DNA of 20,595 bases, taken from contig JAZRFL010000018.1 of assembly GCA_045661365.1 (NCBI GenBank), forward strand, positions 1 to 20,595, read 5' to 3'. Made by a program: the position numbers and the translations under genes. How positions within the stretch are numbered: position 1 is the stretch's first letter; each line of letters opens with the position of its first letter. Under the pieces are notes generated by a model that did not search any database, was not told the DNA's origin, and was given only the letters and a program-made list of their open reading frames with translations. Shown one piece after another: positions 1 through 6,590 of this stretch. This stretch comes from UMGS1484 sp045661365. Its GTDB lineage: Bacteria; Bacillota; Clostridia; Oscillospirales; Acutalibacteraceae.

Positions 1-677
1 TGGCGACCTTCGATTACAGCATCGGCCATGGCACCAACCAACAAGTTAACAGCGCGGATCGCGTCGTCATTGCCGGGGATTACATAGTCAACATCATCGG
101 GATCGCAGTTGGTATCAACGATAGCAACAACGGGGATGTTCAATTTGTGAGCTTCAGCTACAGCAATTTTTTCTTTGCGGGGGTCAACAACAAACATAGC
201 TACGGGAGCTTTTTTCATGTTCTGGATACCGCCCAGGAATTTTTCCAATTTTTCGATTTCGCCGTTGAGTTTGATTACTTCCTTTTTGGGGAGCAAATCA
301 AAGGTACCGTCTTCACGCATTTTGCGCAATTGGTTCAAACGGTCAATACGACGACGAATGGTGCGGAAGTTGGTCAACATACCGCCCAACCAACGAGCAT
401 CAACATAAGGCATTTCGCAACGTTCGGCTTCTTCTTTCACCGACAGTTGAGCTTGCTTTTTGGTACCTACAAACAGGATTTCACCGCCGTCTTTGGTTGC
501 TTCCCGTACAAACATATAGGCTTCTTCTAATTTCTTTACGGTTTTTTGCAGGTCAATGATATAAATACCATTGCGTTCCGTAAAAATGTACTCCGCCATT
601 TTGGGGTTCCAGCGGCGGGTTTGGTGTCCGAAATGAACACCGGCTTCCAGCAGTTGTTTCATGGATACTACACTCAT
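1..677 (-). CDS. rpsB: 30S ribosomal protein S2 (3' end cut by window edge)
   Basis: Component of the small ribosomal subunit, bound late in assembly on the platform side near S1/S18 sites. About 225 codons are visible. The N-terminus reads MSVVSMKQLLEAGVHFGHQT and is followed by RRWNPKMAEYIFTERNGIYI, the strongly conserved start of the S2 family. The later blocks LFVGTKKQA, RWLGGMLTNF, FVVDPRKE and VDTNCDPD are also standard S2 signatures. The ATG at 675-677 is chosen because a GGAG ribosome binding site lies 8 nt upstream. Bacterial S2 is usually 230-260 residues, so only the variable C-terminal tail is missing at the left edge. tsf normally follows and would lie outside. A consensus promoter and a long leader precede it. 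Identity is near certain. Confidence 0.97.
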   Translation of the reverse strand, partial: MSVVSMKQLLEAGVHFGHQTRRWNPKMAEYIFTERNGIYIIDLQKTVKKLEEAYMFVREATKDGGEILFVGTKKQAQLSVKEEAERCEMPYVDARWLGGMLTNFRTIRRRIDRLNQLRKMREDGTFDLLPKKEVIKLNGEIEKLEKFLGGIQNMKKAPVAMFVVDPRKEKIAVAEAHKLNIPVVAIVDTNCDPDDVDYVIPGNDDAIRAVNLLVGAMADAVIEGR

Positions 678-813
678 GATTCATTTCTCCTTTCGTTTCA
701 ATCCTCCATTTCGATCATCTCGCTTACCAAACACCCTGCTGAAGGCGCCACGTGGGCAAGCAATCCCGAAATGTGCGAATTCCATACGGCATAGTTATAG
801 ATTTTTACCGTAC
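678..813 (-). promoter_or_regulatory. Long structured 5' leader of rpsB
   Basis: About 135 nt separate the predicted transcription start from the rpsB ATG. The RNA can fold into an elongated stem: 767-773 pairs with 707-713 (CAUUUCG with CGAAAUG, 7 perfect pairs), and inside it 755-761 pairs with 722-728 (GCUUGCC with GGUAAGC, 7 pairs with one G-U). An inner GC-rich hairpin occupies 729-754. A smaller stem, UACGG with CCGUA, lies nearer the start. Many ribosomal protein operons are autoregulated through such leaders; binding by S2 is inference here. The ribosome binding site at about 686-690 lies outside the main fold, so the mode of control is unclear. Confidence 0.45.
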
Positions 814-819
814 TGACGA

Positions 820-848
820 ATTATATCACAGGGAAAATGGAATTGCAA
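820..848 (-). promoter_or_regulatory. Sigma-A promoter of rpsB
   Basis: On the minus strand TTGCAA (843-848) and TATAAT (820-825) are separated by exactly 17 nt. The -10 box is a perfect match. It sits downstream of the terminator at 888-918, so rpsB transcription is independent of the dockerin gene. Confidence 0.85.
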
Positions 849-887
849 GTGTTTTTCGCTCGATTTTTTAAGTTTTTTAGTAAAAAT

Positions 888-918
888 GAAATACCCCCTC
901 GCATAAACGGGGGGATAT
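888..918 (-). terminator. Rho-independent terminator of the CAP-dockerin gene
   Basis: A C-run/G-run hairpin (CCCCC at 894-898 against GGGGGG at 909-914, with flanking A-T pairs) is followed on the minus strand by TTTCATTTTT. It lies about 13 nt past the stop codon of the 1409-aa gene. Confidence 0.65.
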
Positions 919-930
919 TTATTATAAAAC

Positions 931-3900
931 CTATTGTTCTACCGCAAATTTCTCGATTTTACCAACTACTTTTTTCAGAATATCCAATGCATCGGCGGCA
1001 TCGACTTTCCCGTTACCGTCTACGTCGGCAACGGTTTTTTGCTCGTCGTTCAAAGTAACCTTACCTACTACTGATTTCAATACCTCCAAAGCATCGGCGG
1101 CGGTGACTTTGGTATCACCGTCAGTATCCCCGGCCTTGGGAATATCGGTAGAAATATCAGGAGGCGTAGGATCTACAGGGTCTGGGTCCACTATTTCGGG
1201 AGGTTTTTCCCCATCAAACGATCCACAACGAGTGCATTTTTTACGGCTATCCCCTTCCACGGCTACAAAATGATGCATCATTTGAGGAAGCACATCGCCT
1301 CCTCCAATAAATAAACCGCAATCGCTACAAACATATGAAGCGGTGTAACCCGGGGCGAAACAAGTTGCCGCCTTGCCGGGAATGGTTTCAACGGTATGAC
1401 CTTTCTTGGGTATTTTTTCTTGTTTGGTTTGCATATATCCACATTCGGTACAACCATATCCGTCTGTATATCCGGGGGATTCGCAAGTGGGGGCTTCGCC
1501 GGGGATCACTGCCATTACGTGTCCACCATAGCCTATGTTTTGACACCCTTCGTACACCTTGCCGCAATTTTCACACTTTTTCCCTTCGGTTCTCCCTTGT
1601 TGACTGCAAGTAGCGGGAACAGGGGGAACGTAAATTTCTTTGTGTTCCAATTTAGGAATATCGGTAGGCAAGGTGGTTAAGCCTCCGCAATCTAAACACA
1701 GCATGGTGTCGGTTAAACCGGGTTTGGTACAAGTAGCAGGGTATCCCTTAGAATACACCACTTCATTATGCGGTGCTTTGGGAATGACTTCTTGAGGTGT
1801 TACTACCACTTGGCAATTACGACAATATACGCCTTCGGTTAACCCCGTTTGTTGACAGGTAGCAGCTTTTCCTTCTTGGGTGAACAATCGGGTGTGTTCA
1901 ATGGGCTTGATTTCCCCTTGTTTATATGCCCCGCAAGAACAGTACCATCGGTCATATCCGCCCTCATAACAGTTAGAATGCACGAAACATCCACCATAAA
2001 AATAATGATGTTTCGTGTGAGATTCTTTTCCGTAAACGGTTAAGAGTACGGCATCCTTTTGCTCCGGCGCAATTTTATAGGTCATACTACTGGTTTCCAA
2101 GGTGTTATAGGTGATATTCAAGGTGGTATTGTTGTCACTTGCCGCCACGTTGGCAACAGCATTTCCGTTTTTATCTTTTACCTGAGCATCAAACTGGGCA
2201 AACATCAACGGCAGTCCTGCGGGGTTAAGGGTTTCGGTTCCGTTCTTGCTTGTTGGCATATGAAGCACGCGATAGGGTAAAGTTTCTCCTTTTTCCAGGT
2301 AAGCGGCGTTTCGCACCTGTAAATTCAAAAGGTTGGTGCGGGTGCGAACGGTGGCAACAACTTTTTCGCTTCCTGTTTTTTGGTATATGGATTGGGAAGA
2401 ACCGGCAAAAGAATCAAACAGTTGTACCCAATAGTAAATGCCGTTTACCTCAAAACAACCAATGCCTATTCTATCATAGTTGTCCTCTAACATATTTTTT
2501 CGGTATTCGGTAGATTCCGCCCAGGTTTGTACCATTGTTTGAGCAGGAGTTTTGCCTTCCTCCTCCCCTGTGAAAGCACCAATATTTTCCCCAAACCCAT
2601 TTTCATATTTAAGGGAATATCCCATTTCTTCGGTAATGGTGATGGTCTTGGTGCCGTCAGGACGTGTATTGCTGCAATACATAGCAAGTTCTTTTGCTCG
2701 TTGCATGGCACATTCGGTCAGGTGCGCGTCTAAATCCATTGCTATTTCTTCATCAGACCAACCGGTTTCGGTGTCACGAAGGTTCACAATTAAATCATAG
2801 GCTTCGTAAACATAGTCATTGTGTTGGGTACCTTCAAAGGAAATATTCCAGAGTTCATTTTGAGGCGCGGCAAAGGTTTCGTTTTGCTGCACGATTCCGG
2901 GGAACATATAGTCAAGGGTGTTTTCCAACATTTCTTTGGTAACTATGCAATCAAAATACTTCATGGTGTAGGCGGGAAGCGTACATACATCATAGCCTTC
3001 GTGTTGCAAGGTTCCTTCATTTTGGAAAATAGCACACCATGGAGAGTTGCCGGGGTAGAAGTTGGTGCTTTGAGCATAAGAATAAAGATAGGTAAGCCAA
3101 GTATCACCATTATCGTACCACTGAATACTGTTTATATAACTACCTGCATAGTTAAAAACCACATCTTTAAACTGTGCCGACAATGCACCCCCTGTGTTTA
3201 CCGCCATAATCTTTAAGCGAGGGTCATCTAACCAACCGGCGGTGGTTAAATCAGAAAGCAATTGTTTAACCATGGGGAATTTATGGCAGTCAAACTCCAT
3301 AAACAAAAGAACAGTTGCGCCCCCCTCGGGAGCAATGAGATTAAAAGATTCAGTAGTTCCCATTTCTTCCACAGGCACAAGGCCGGTGCCCTCAGCTAAA
3401 GCGGCTTTTTGATTTTGGAAAGAAATCATGTCATTTGTGGGCATCATATTCACACGGTCTTGCCATGTGTATTCCTCTTCATGTTCAAGTTTGGGGATTT
3501 CTTCTTGTGTGTACGCTCCGCAGAAACAGTAGAAGCGGTTATACCCGTTCTTGGAATAAGTGGGATGCACAAAACACCCACCGTAAAAATAGTTGTGTTC
3601 GGTGTGAGGCTCTTTACCGTGAATGGTTAAAGTGATGGCTTCCTTTTGCTCCGATGCAATTTTATAGGTCATGGTGCCGCTTTCCACGGCGTTTTGGGTA
3701 ATATTCAAGGTGATATTATTGGCACTTGCTGCCACGTTGGCAACAACCTTACCGTTTTTATCTTTCACACCGGTGTCAAACTCGGCAAACGCCAAAGGGA
3801 ACCCTACCAGGTTAGAGAATTCCAACCCATTCTTGCTTGTTGGCATATGAATCACACGGTAGGGCAGGGTTTCTCCATTTTCCACATAGGTAGCGCTTCT

Positions 3901-5160
3901 CACTTGCAAATTCAAAAGGTTGGTGTTGGTGCGAACCTTGGCAACAACCTTTTCAATTCCTGTTTTTTGGTAGGTAGCTTGGGAAGGTCCTGCATTAGAA
4001 TCAAACAATTGCACCCAATAGTAAACGCCACCTATTTCAAAACAACCAATGCCAATTCGGTCAAAGTCATTGTTTAGCATATTTTCCCTATGGCCGATGG
4101 AGTCATACCAACCCTGCACCATCCGTTGGGCATGGTTTTTTTCGTTGTCCTCCCCTTCGGTATAACCAACGTTTTCCCCAAAACCATGTTTGCTGTAATA
4201 TCCCATTTCATCGGCAACCGTTTCAGGCGTAGTACCGTCTGGCCGTGTGTGGCTGTAATAAATGGCAAGTTCCTTTGCCCGTTGCATGGCGCATTCGGTT
4301 AAATAAGGGTCCAAATCCATTGCCATTGCTTCATTGGAAAACGAAGTTTGGGTGTAACGAAGATCCATTACCAAATCGTACACCTCATAAACATAATCGT
4401 TGTGCCGATTCCCTTCAAAAGAAATGTTCCAAATTTCATTTTGGGGTACGGTAAAGGATTCGTTTTGTCGGACAATTCCCGGGAACATATAGTCAAGGGT
4501 GTTTTCCAACATGTTTACGGTAACGGAACAATCAAAATATTTCATCGTGTAGGCAGGAACCGTGCAACCGGTATACCCTTCTTGTTCCATGGTTCCTTCA
4601 TTTTGGAAAATGGCACACCAAGGAGAAGAATTGGAGGGGATTTCAATATTTTTGATATCATCGCGAAAATAGGAAAGCCACAAACTGCCGTTATCATACC
4701 ACTGAATACTATTTCTATAACTGCCAACATAGTTGGAAATCACGTCTGAAAACTCTGCCGAAAGTGGCTCACCGGTGTTTACCGCCATAATCTTTAGGCG
4801 GGAGTCATCCAACCAACCGGCAGTGGTTAAATCGCAAAGCAACTGTTTTACCATGGGGAATTTATAACAGTTAAACTCCATAAACAAAAGAATGGTTGCC
4901 CCACCCTGGGGAGCAATCAGGTTAAAGGGTTCGGTGGTGCCCATTTCTTCCGCAGGCATAAGTCCGCTGCCCTCTGCCAACGCAATTTGTTGGTTTTGAA
5001 AAGAAATCAGATGGTCGACGGGCATCATATTCACACCCGTTTGATACACGTATTCCCCCTGGCTTGCTGTGGCGGCAGTCTCATTTCCCGATACTGCATG
5101 AACAGAAGACAAGGTAAATACCATACTAAAAACCAGCAATAAACTTAATATTTTTTTCAC
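931..5160 (-). CDS. Secreted dockerin protein with duplicated thioredoxin-like/CAP modules
   Basis: Predicted 1409-aa exported protein. The start is the GTG at 5158-5160 (GGAGGG six nt upstream); a longer open frame from 5241 would begin inside the promoter. A signal peptide ends near VHA-V (residue ~22). Two tandem modules follow, starting at residues 43 and 570. Each has a thioredoxin/redoxin-like segment without a CxxC, then a CAP/SCP domain (about 280-390 and 807-915) with the FGEN and IGIGCFE...YYWVQLF signatures, then a beta-rich part and a small Cys knot (YFYGGCFVH...YCxCGAY). Five Cys repeats (ATCxxxG...CxxC, about 1090-1320), a Pro/Asp linker and a type I dockerin (1345-1405; loops at D1345-D1356 and D1379-D1390) complete it. 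CAP tetrad residues H304, E329 and H357 are present in copy 1, but the matching histidines are N831 and Y886 in copy 2. It probably attaches to a cohesin-bearing surface complex. Substrate unknown. Confidence 0.9.
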   Translation of the reverse strand: MKKILSLLLVFSMVFTLSSVHAVSGNETAATASQGEYVYQTGVNMMPVDHLISFQNQQIALAEGSGLMPAEEMGTTEPFNLIAPQGGATILLFMEFNCYKFPMVKQLLCDLTTAGWLDDSRLKIMAVNTGEPLSAEFSDVISNYVGSYRNSIQWYDNGSLWLSYFRDDIKNIEIPSNSSPWCAIFQNEGTMEQEGYTGCTVPAYTMKYFDCSVTVNMLENTLDYMFPGIVRQNESFTVPQNEIWNISFEGNRHNDYVYEVYDLVMDLRYTQTSFSNEAMAMDLDPYLTECAMQRAKELAIYYSHTRPDGTTPETVADEMGYYSKHGFGENVGYTEGEDNEKNHAQRMVQGWYDSIGHRENMLNNDFDRIGIGCFEIGGVYYWVQLFDSNAGPSQATYQKTGIEKVVAKVRTNTNLLNLQVRSATYVENGETLPYRVIHMPTSKNGLEFSNLVGFPLAFAEFDTGVKDKNGKVVANVAASANNITLNITQNAVESGTMTYKIASEQKEAITLTIHGKEPHTEHNYFYGGCFVHPTYSKNGYNRFYCFCGAYTQEEIPKLEHEEEYTWQDRVNMMPTNDMISFQNQKAALAEGTGLVPVEEMGTTESFNLIAPEGGATVLLFMEFDCHKFPMVKQLLSDLTTAGWLDDPRLKIMAVNTGGALSAQFKDVVFNYAGSYINSIQWYDNGDTWLTYLYSYAQSTNFYPGNSPWCAIFQNEGTLQHEGYDVCTLPAYTMKYFDCIVTKEMLENTLDYMFPGIVQQNETFAAPQNELWNISFEGTQHNDYVYEAYDLIVNLRDTETGWSDEEIAMDLDAHLTECAMQRAKELAMYCSNTRPDGTKTITITEEMGYSLKYENGFGENIGAFTGEEEGKTPAQTMVQTWAESTEYRKNMLEDNYDRIGIGCFEVNGIYYWVQLFDSFAGSSQSIYQKTGSEKVVATVRTRTNLLNLQVRNAAYLEKGETLPYRVLHMPTSKNGTETLNPAGLPLMFAQFDAQVKDKNGNAVANVAASDNNTTLNITYNTLETSSMTYKIAPEQKDAVLLTVYGKESHTKHHYFYGGCFVHSNCYEGGYDRWYCSCGAYKQGEIKPIEHTRLFTQEGKAATCQQTGLTEGVYCRNCQVVVTPQEVIPKAPHNEVVYSKGYPATCTKPGLTDTMLCLDCGGLTTLPTDIPKLEHKEIYVPPVPATCSQQGRTEGKKCENCGKVYEGCQNIGYGGHVMAVIPGEAPTCESPGYTDGYGCTECGYMQTKQEKIPKKGHTVETIPGKAATCFAPGYTASYVCSDCGLFIGGGDVLPQMMHHFVAVEGDSRKKCTRCGSFDGEKPPEIVDPDPVDPTPPDISTDIPKAGDTDGDTKVTAADALEVLKSVVGKVTLNDEQKTVADVDGNGKVDAADALDILKKVVGKIEKFAVEQ
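1894..3453 (-). repeat. Tandem intragenic module, copy 2
   Basis: Encodes residues 570 to about 1089 of the CAP-dockerin protein. It is two codons longer than copy 1 through small indels (for example the loop before GFGEN). It has lost two histidines of the CAP metal tetrad. Boundaries are approximate. Confidence 0.85.
3481..5034 (-). repeat. Tandem intragenic module, copy 1
   Basis: Encodes residues 43 to about 560 of the CAP-dockerin protein, from VNMMP to the LEH after the small Cys domain. It aligns along its whole length with copy 2 at a 1581-bp offset, and similarity is visible at DNA level (for example around 4495 and 2915). Boundaries are approximate. Confidence 0.85.
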
Positions 5161-5241
5161 ACAAATCCCTCCAACGCAATGAATTTTATGCATTTTATAA
5201 TAATTTTTTGGCAAATACAGGCCACTCCTATTACAATGCAT

Positions 5242-5272
5242 ATTATAAGTCGTACCCTAGGGGACAAGTCAA
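5242..5272 (-). promoter_or_regulatory. Candidate promoter of the CAP-dockerin gene
   Basis: TTGACT (5267-5272) and TATAAT (5242-5247) on the minus strand, 19 nt apart, which is longer than optimal. The TGA inside the -35 box is the stop codon of the upstream dockerin gene. The leader to the GTG start is about 75 nt. Confidence 0.5.
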
Positions 5273-6090
5273 GAGAATTGAATGTTGCACTCTCTTACAA
5301 GGATTTCGTCGGCTAACGAATCAGGAGTCAGCTCAACCGTTTCTTTTTCATCGTCAAAGCAGTGATAGGTTACCGTACCCGTTGTAAGGGCGTTATACTT
5401 TTGAGGCAATTCTAAAAAATACATACGGTCTGAAATAGAGGAAAAGCCCGAACCAAACCAATAAACGTTCGCGTCGATTTTAATATGTTCGCCTTCGCGA
5501 AGCATGGGTTGGAATTCTACAAACGAACCGCCTTCCGAAGGCATTTGCACACACAAGAGTAACAAATCCTGCTGTGCAAAATAGGGGTCGGAATATTTGG
5601 ATTCCAGCAGTTGCCATTCATTTTCAAAAGACGAACCTTGTGCCATCACAATTTGCTCAAGCTGTTCCAACGATTTACAATGTATCAGTTGAGTGGGGAC
5701 GTACTCATCTTCCCCGCTGTAATTCAAACGTAAATAATCGTCGGCAAATGCGTACCCCAACGTTACCTCAAATTTGCCGACATCGAAATCCATCGGTTGT
5801 TCTTCCATGGGGAAATACAGGATCTTGCCTACTACTTTTTTCAGAATATCCAATGCATCGGCGGCATCGACTTTCCCATCGCCGTCTACGTCTGACGATG
5901 GCAACACGACATCATTCAAATCGACTTTTCCTACCACATACTGCAAGATGGTTAGGGCGTCTGTTGATTCAACCACGCCGTCCAGACTTGCGTCTCCCAG
6001 TAATGGACTCGCAACAGACTCGGCAACAGCTCCCGTTGCCAAAACAATTGTCAAGCTGATGATTAATACGGCTATTAGTAAGCGTTTCAA
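5269..6090 (-). CDS. Secreted protein with N-terminal dockerin and a possible PrcB-like C-terminal domain
   Basis: A 273-aa exported protein. The start is a TTG at 6088-6090, supported by AAGGGGAAG about 7 nt upstream; no ATG is available nearby. The signal peptide runs to about AVA-E (residue 23). A type I dockerin follows directly at residues ~31-90: first loop D33-A-S-L-D37-G...D44, second loop DVDGDGKVDAADALDILKK (67-85). The remaining ~180 residues form one unassigned domain. Its end, with YFAQQDLLLLCVQMPSEGG, a beta stretch and YFLELPQKY, faintly resembles the PrcB_C family (recalled from memory, low confidence). An N-terminal dockerin is less usual than a C-terminal one. The second dockerin repeat is nearly identical in DNA to that of the adjacent CAP protein, so both probably bind the same cohesin. 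A promoter at 6266-6294 drives it. Confidence 0.85.
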   Translation of the reverse strand: MKRLLIAVLIISLTIVLATGAVAESVASPLLGDASLDGVVESTDALTILQYVVGKVDLNDVVLPSSDVDGDGKVDAADALDILKKVVGKILYFPMEEQPMDFDVGKFEVTLGYAFADDYLRLNYSGEDEYVPTQLIHCKSLEQLEQIVMAQGSSFENEWQLLESKYSDPYFAQQDLLLLCVQMPSEGGSFVEFQPMLREGEHIKIDANVYWFGSGFSSISDRMYFLELPQKYNALTTGTVTYHCFDDEKETVELTPDSLADEILVRECNIQFS

Positions 6091-6105
6091 ATTATCTTCC
6101 CCTTA

Positions 6106-6255
6106 TTATTGTAGAAACAAAGAATCAACAAACCCACACACATATTGGCTAATAATATCTCTGTCTCCATACGTTGCGATTCCATCACAATTTACGTCAG
6201 CTGCTGCTAACTGTTCTGGTACAAGCGAAATAGAACCATTGAAATATCTCTGTAT
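6106..6255 (-). pseudogene. Orphan dockerin fragment in the leader of the dockerin gene
   Basis: A 49-codon open stretch that begins right after an in-frame TAA and ends at TAA 6106-6108. It reads IQRYFNGSISLVPEQLAAAD followed by VNCDGIATYGDRDIISQYVC and GFVDSLFLQ. This is the helix of a first dockerin repeat plus a complete second calcium loop (DVNCDGxATxxDxxIIxQYV). There is no usable in-frame ATG, GTG or TTG at its head and no matching first loop upstream in another frame. The fragment sits downstream of a good promoter, so it is transcribed as 5' UTR. Best read as the tail of a dockerin gene lost by rearrangement. Confidence 0.7.
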
Positions 6256-6265
6256 TTATAGGTAA

Positions 6266-6294
6266 ATGGTACCATACTTTGAGGTGATTGTCAA
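6266..6294 (-). promoter_or_regulatory. Promoter of the N-terminal dockerin gene
   Basis: Perfect TTGACA (6289-6294), a 17-nt spacer and TACCAT (6266-6271) with a TG one base upstream (extended -10). It gives a leader of about 165 nt that contains the dockerin remnant. Confidence 0.7.
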
Positions 6295-6300
6295 CACGAT

Positions 6301-6534
6301 TCACACCGATACCAAAATCGTTTCTTCCCCAAACACCTGAATTTCTTCCCAAGGAATCACTATGTCCTCTTCCCTACCCCACAAACCAAACAACTTGGGC
6401 TTGCCATAAATAATAATCGACGTTAGTTTCCCGGTGCACGTATCGATTTCAACGTCACAAACGACACCCAATCTACGACCATCGTTTATGCTGATCACCT
6501 CTCGGTTTCGCATTTCTATAATTCGGCAATTCAT
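6301..6534 (-). CDS. YlmC/YmxH family PRC-barrel sporulation protein
   Basis: A 77-aa protein made of a single PRC-barrel. It begins MNCRIIEMRNREVISINDGR and continues with RLGVVCDVEID, a strand-rich centre (SIIIYGK, FGLWGREEDIVIPWEEI) and ends ILVSV. This pattern fits the short YlmC/YmxH family of endospore-forming Firmicutes, where B. subtilis has two paralogs of unclear role; YlmC and YmxH cannot be told apart by eye. The ATG at 6532-6534 has GGAGGTG eight nt upstream. That ribosome binding site is the 3' arm of the terminator at 6537-6573. Monocistronic; the next promoter begins just beyond its stop codon. Family call is confident. Confidence 0.88.
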   Translation of the reverse strand: MNCRIIEMRNREVISINDGRRLGVVCDVEIDTCTGKLTSIIIYGKPKLFGLWGREEDIVIPWEEIQVFGEETILVSV

Positions 6535-6536
6535 AG

Positions 6537-6573
6537 AAAAAACACCTCCGCATTATACTATGCGAAGGTGTTT
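6537..6573 (-). terminator. putP terminator containing a -10 box and the ylmC ribosome binding site
   Basis: On the minus strand AACACCTTCGCA, an 8-nt loop and TGCGGAGGTGTT form a 12-pair stem followed by TTTTTT. The single imperfection is a U-G pair in minus-strand RNA but a C-A mismatch on the other strand, so the minus direction is supported. The loop carries TATAAT with its last T in the stem, and the 3' arm carries the GGAGG used by ylmC. Confidence 0.8.
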
Positions 6574-6590
6574 ACTTGTAGACAAATCAA

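Noticed and set aside
678..813. T-box or other known riboswitch in the rpsB leader
   Set aside because: No T-box sequence (TGGNACCGCG-like) or antiterminator/terminator pair is visible; only a generic structured leader can be claimed.
5161..5241. Longer N-terminus for the CAP-dockerin protein from an ATG at 5241
   Set aside because: That ATG overlaps the -10 region and would put 27 residues before a typical signal peptide; the GTG at 5160 has GGAGGG at ideal spacing.
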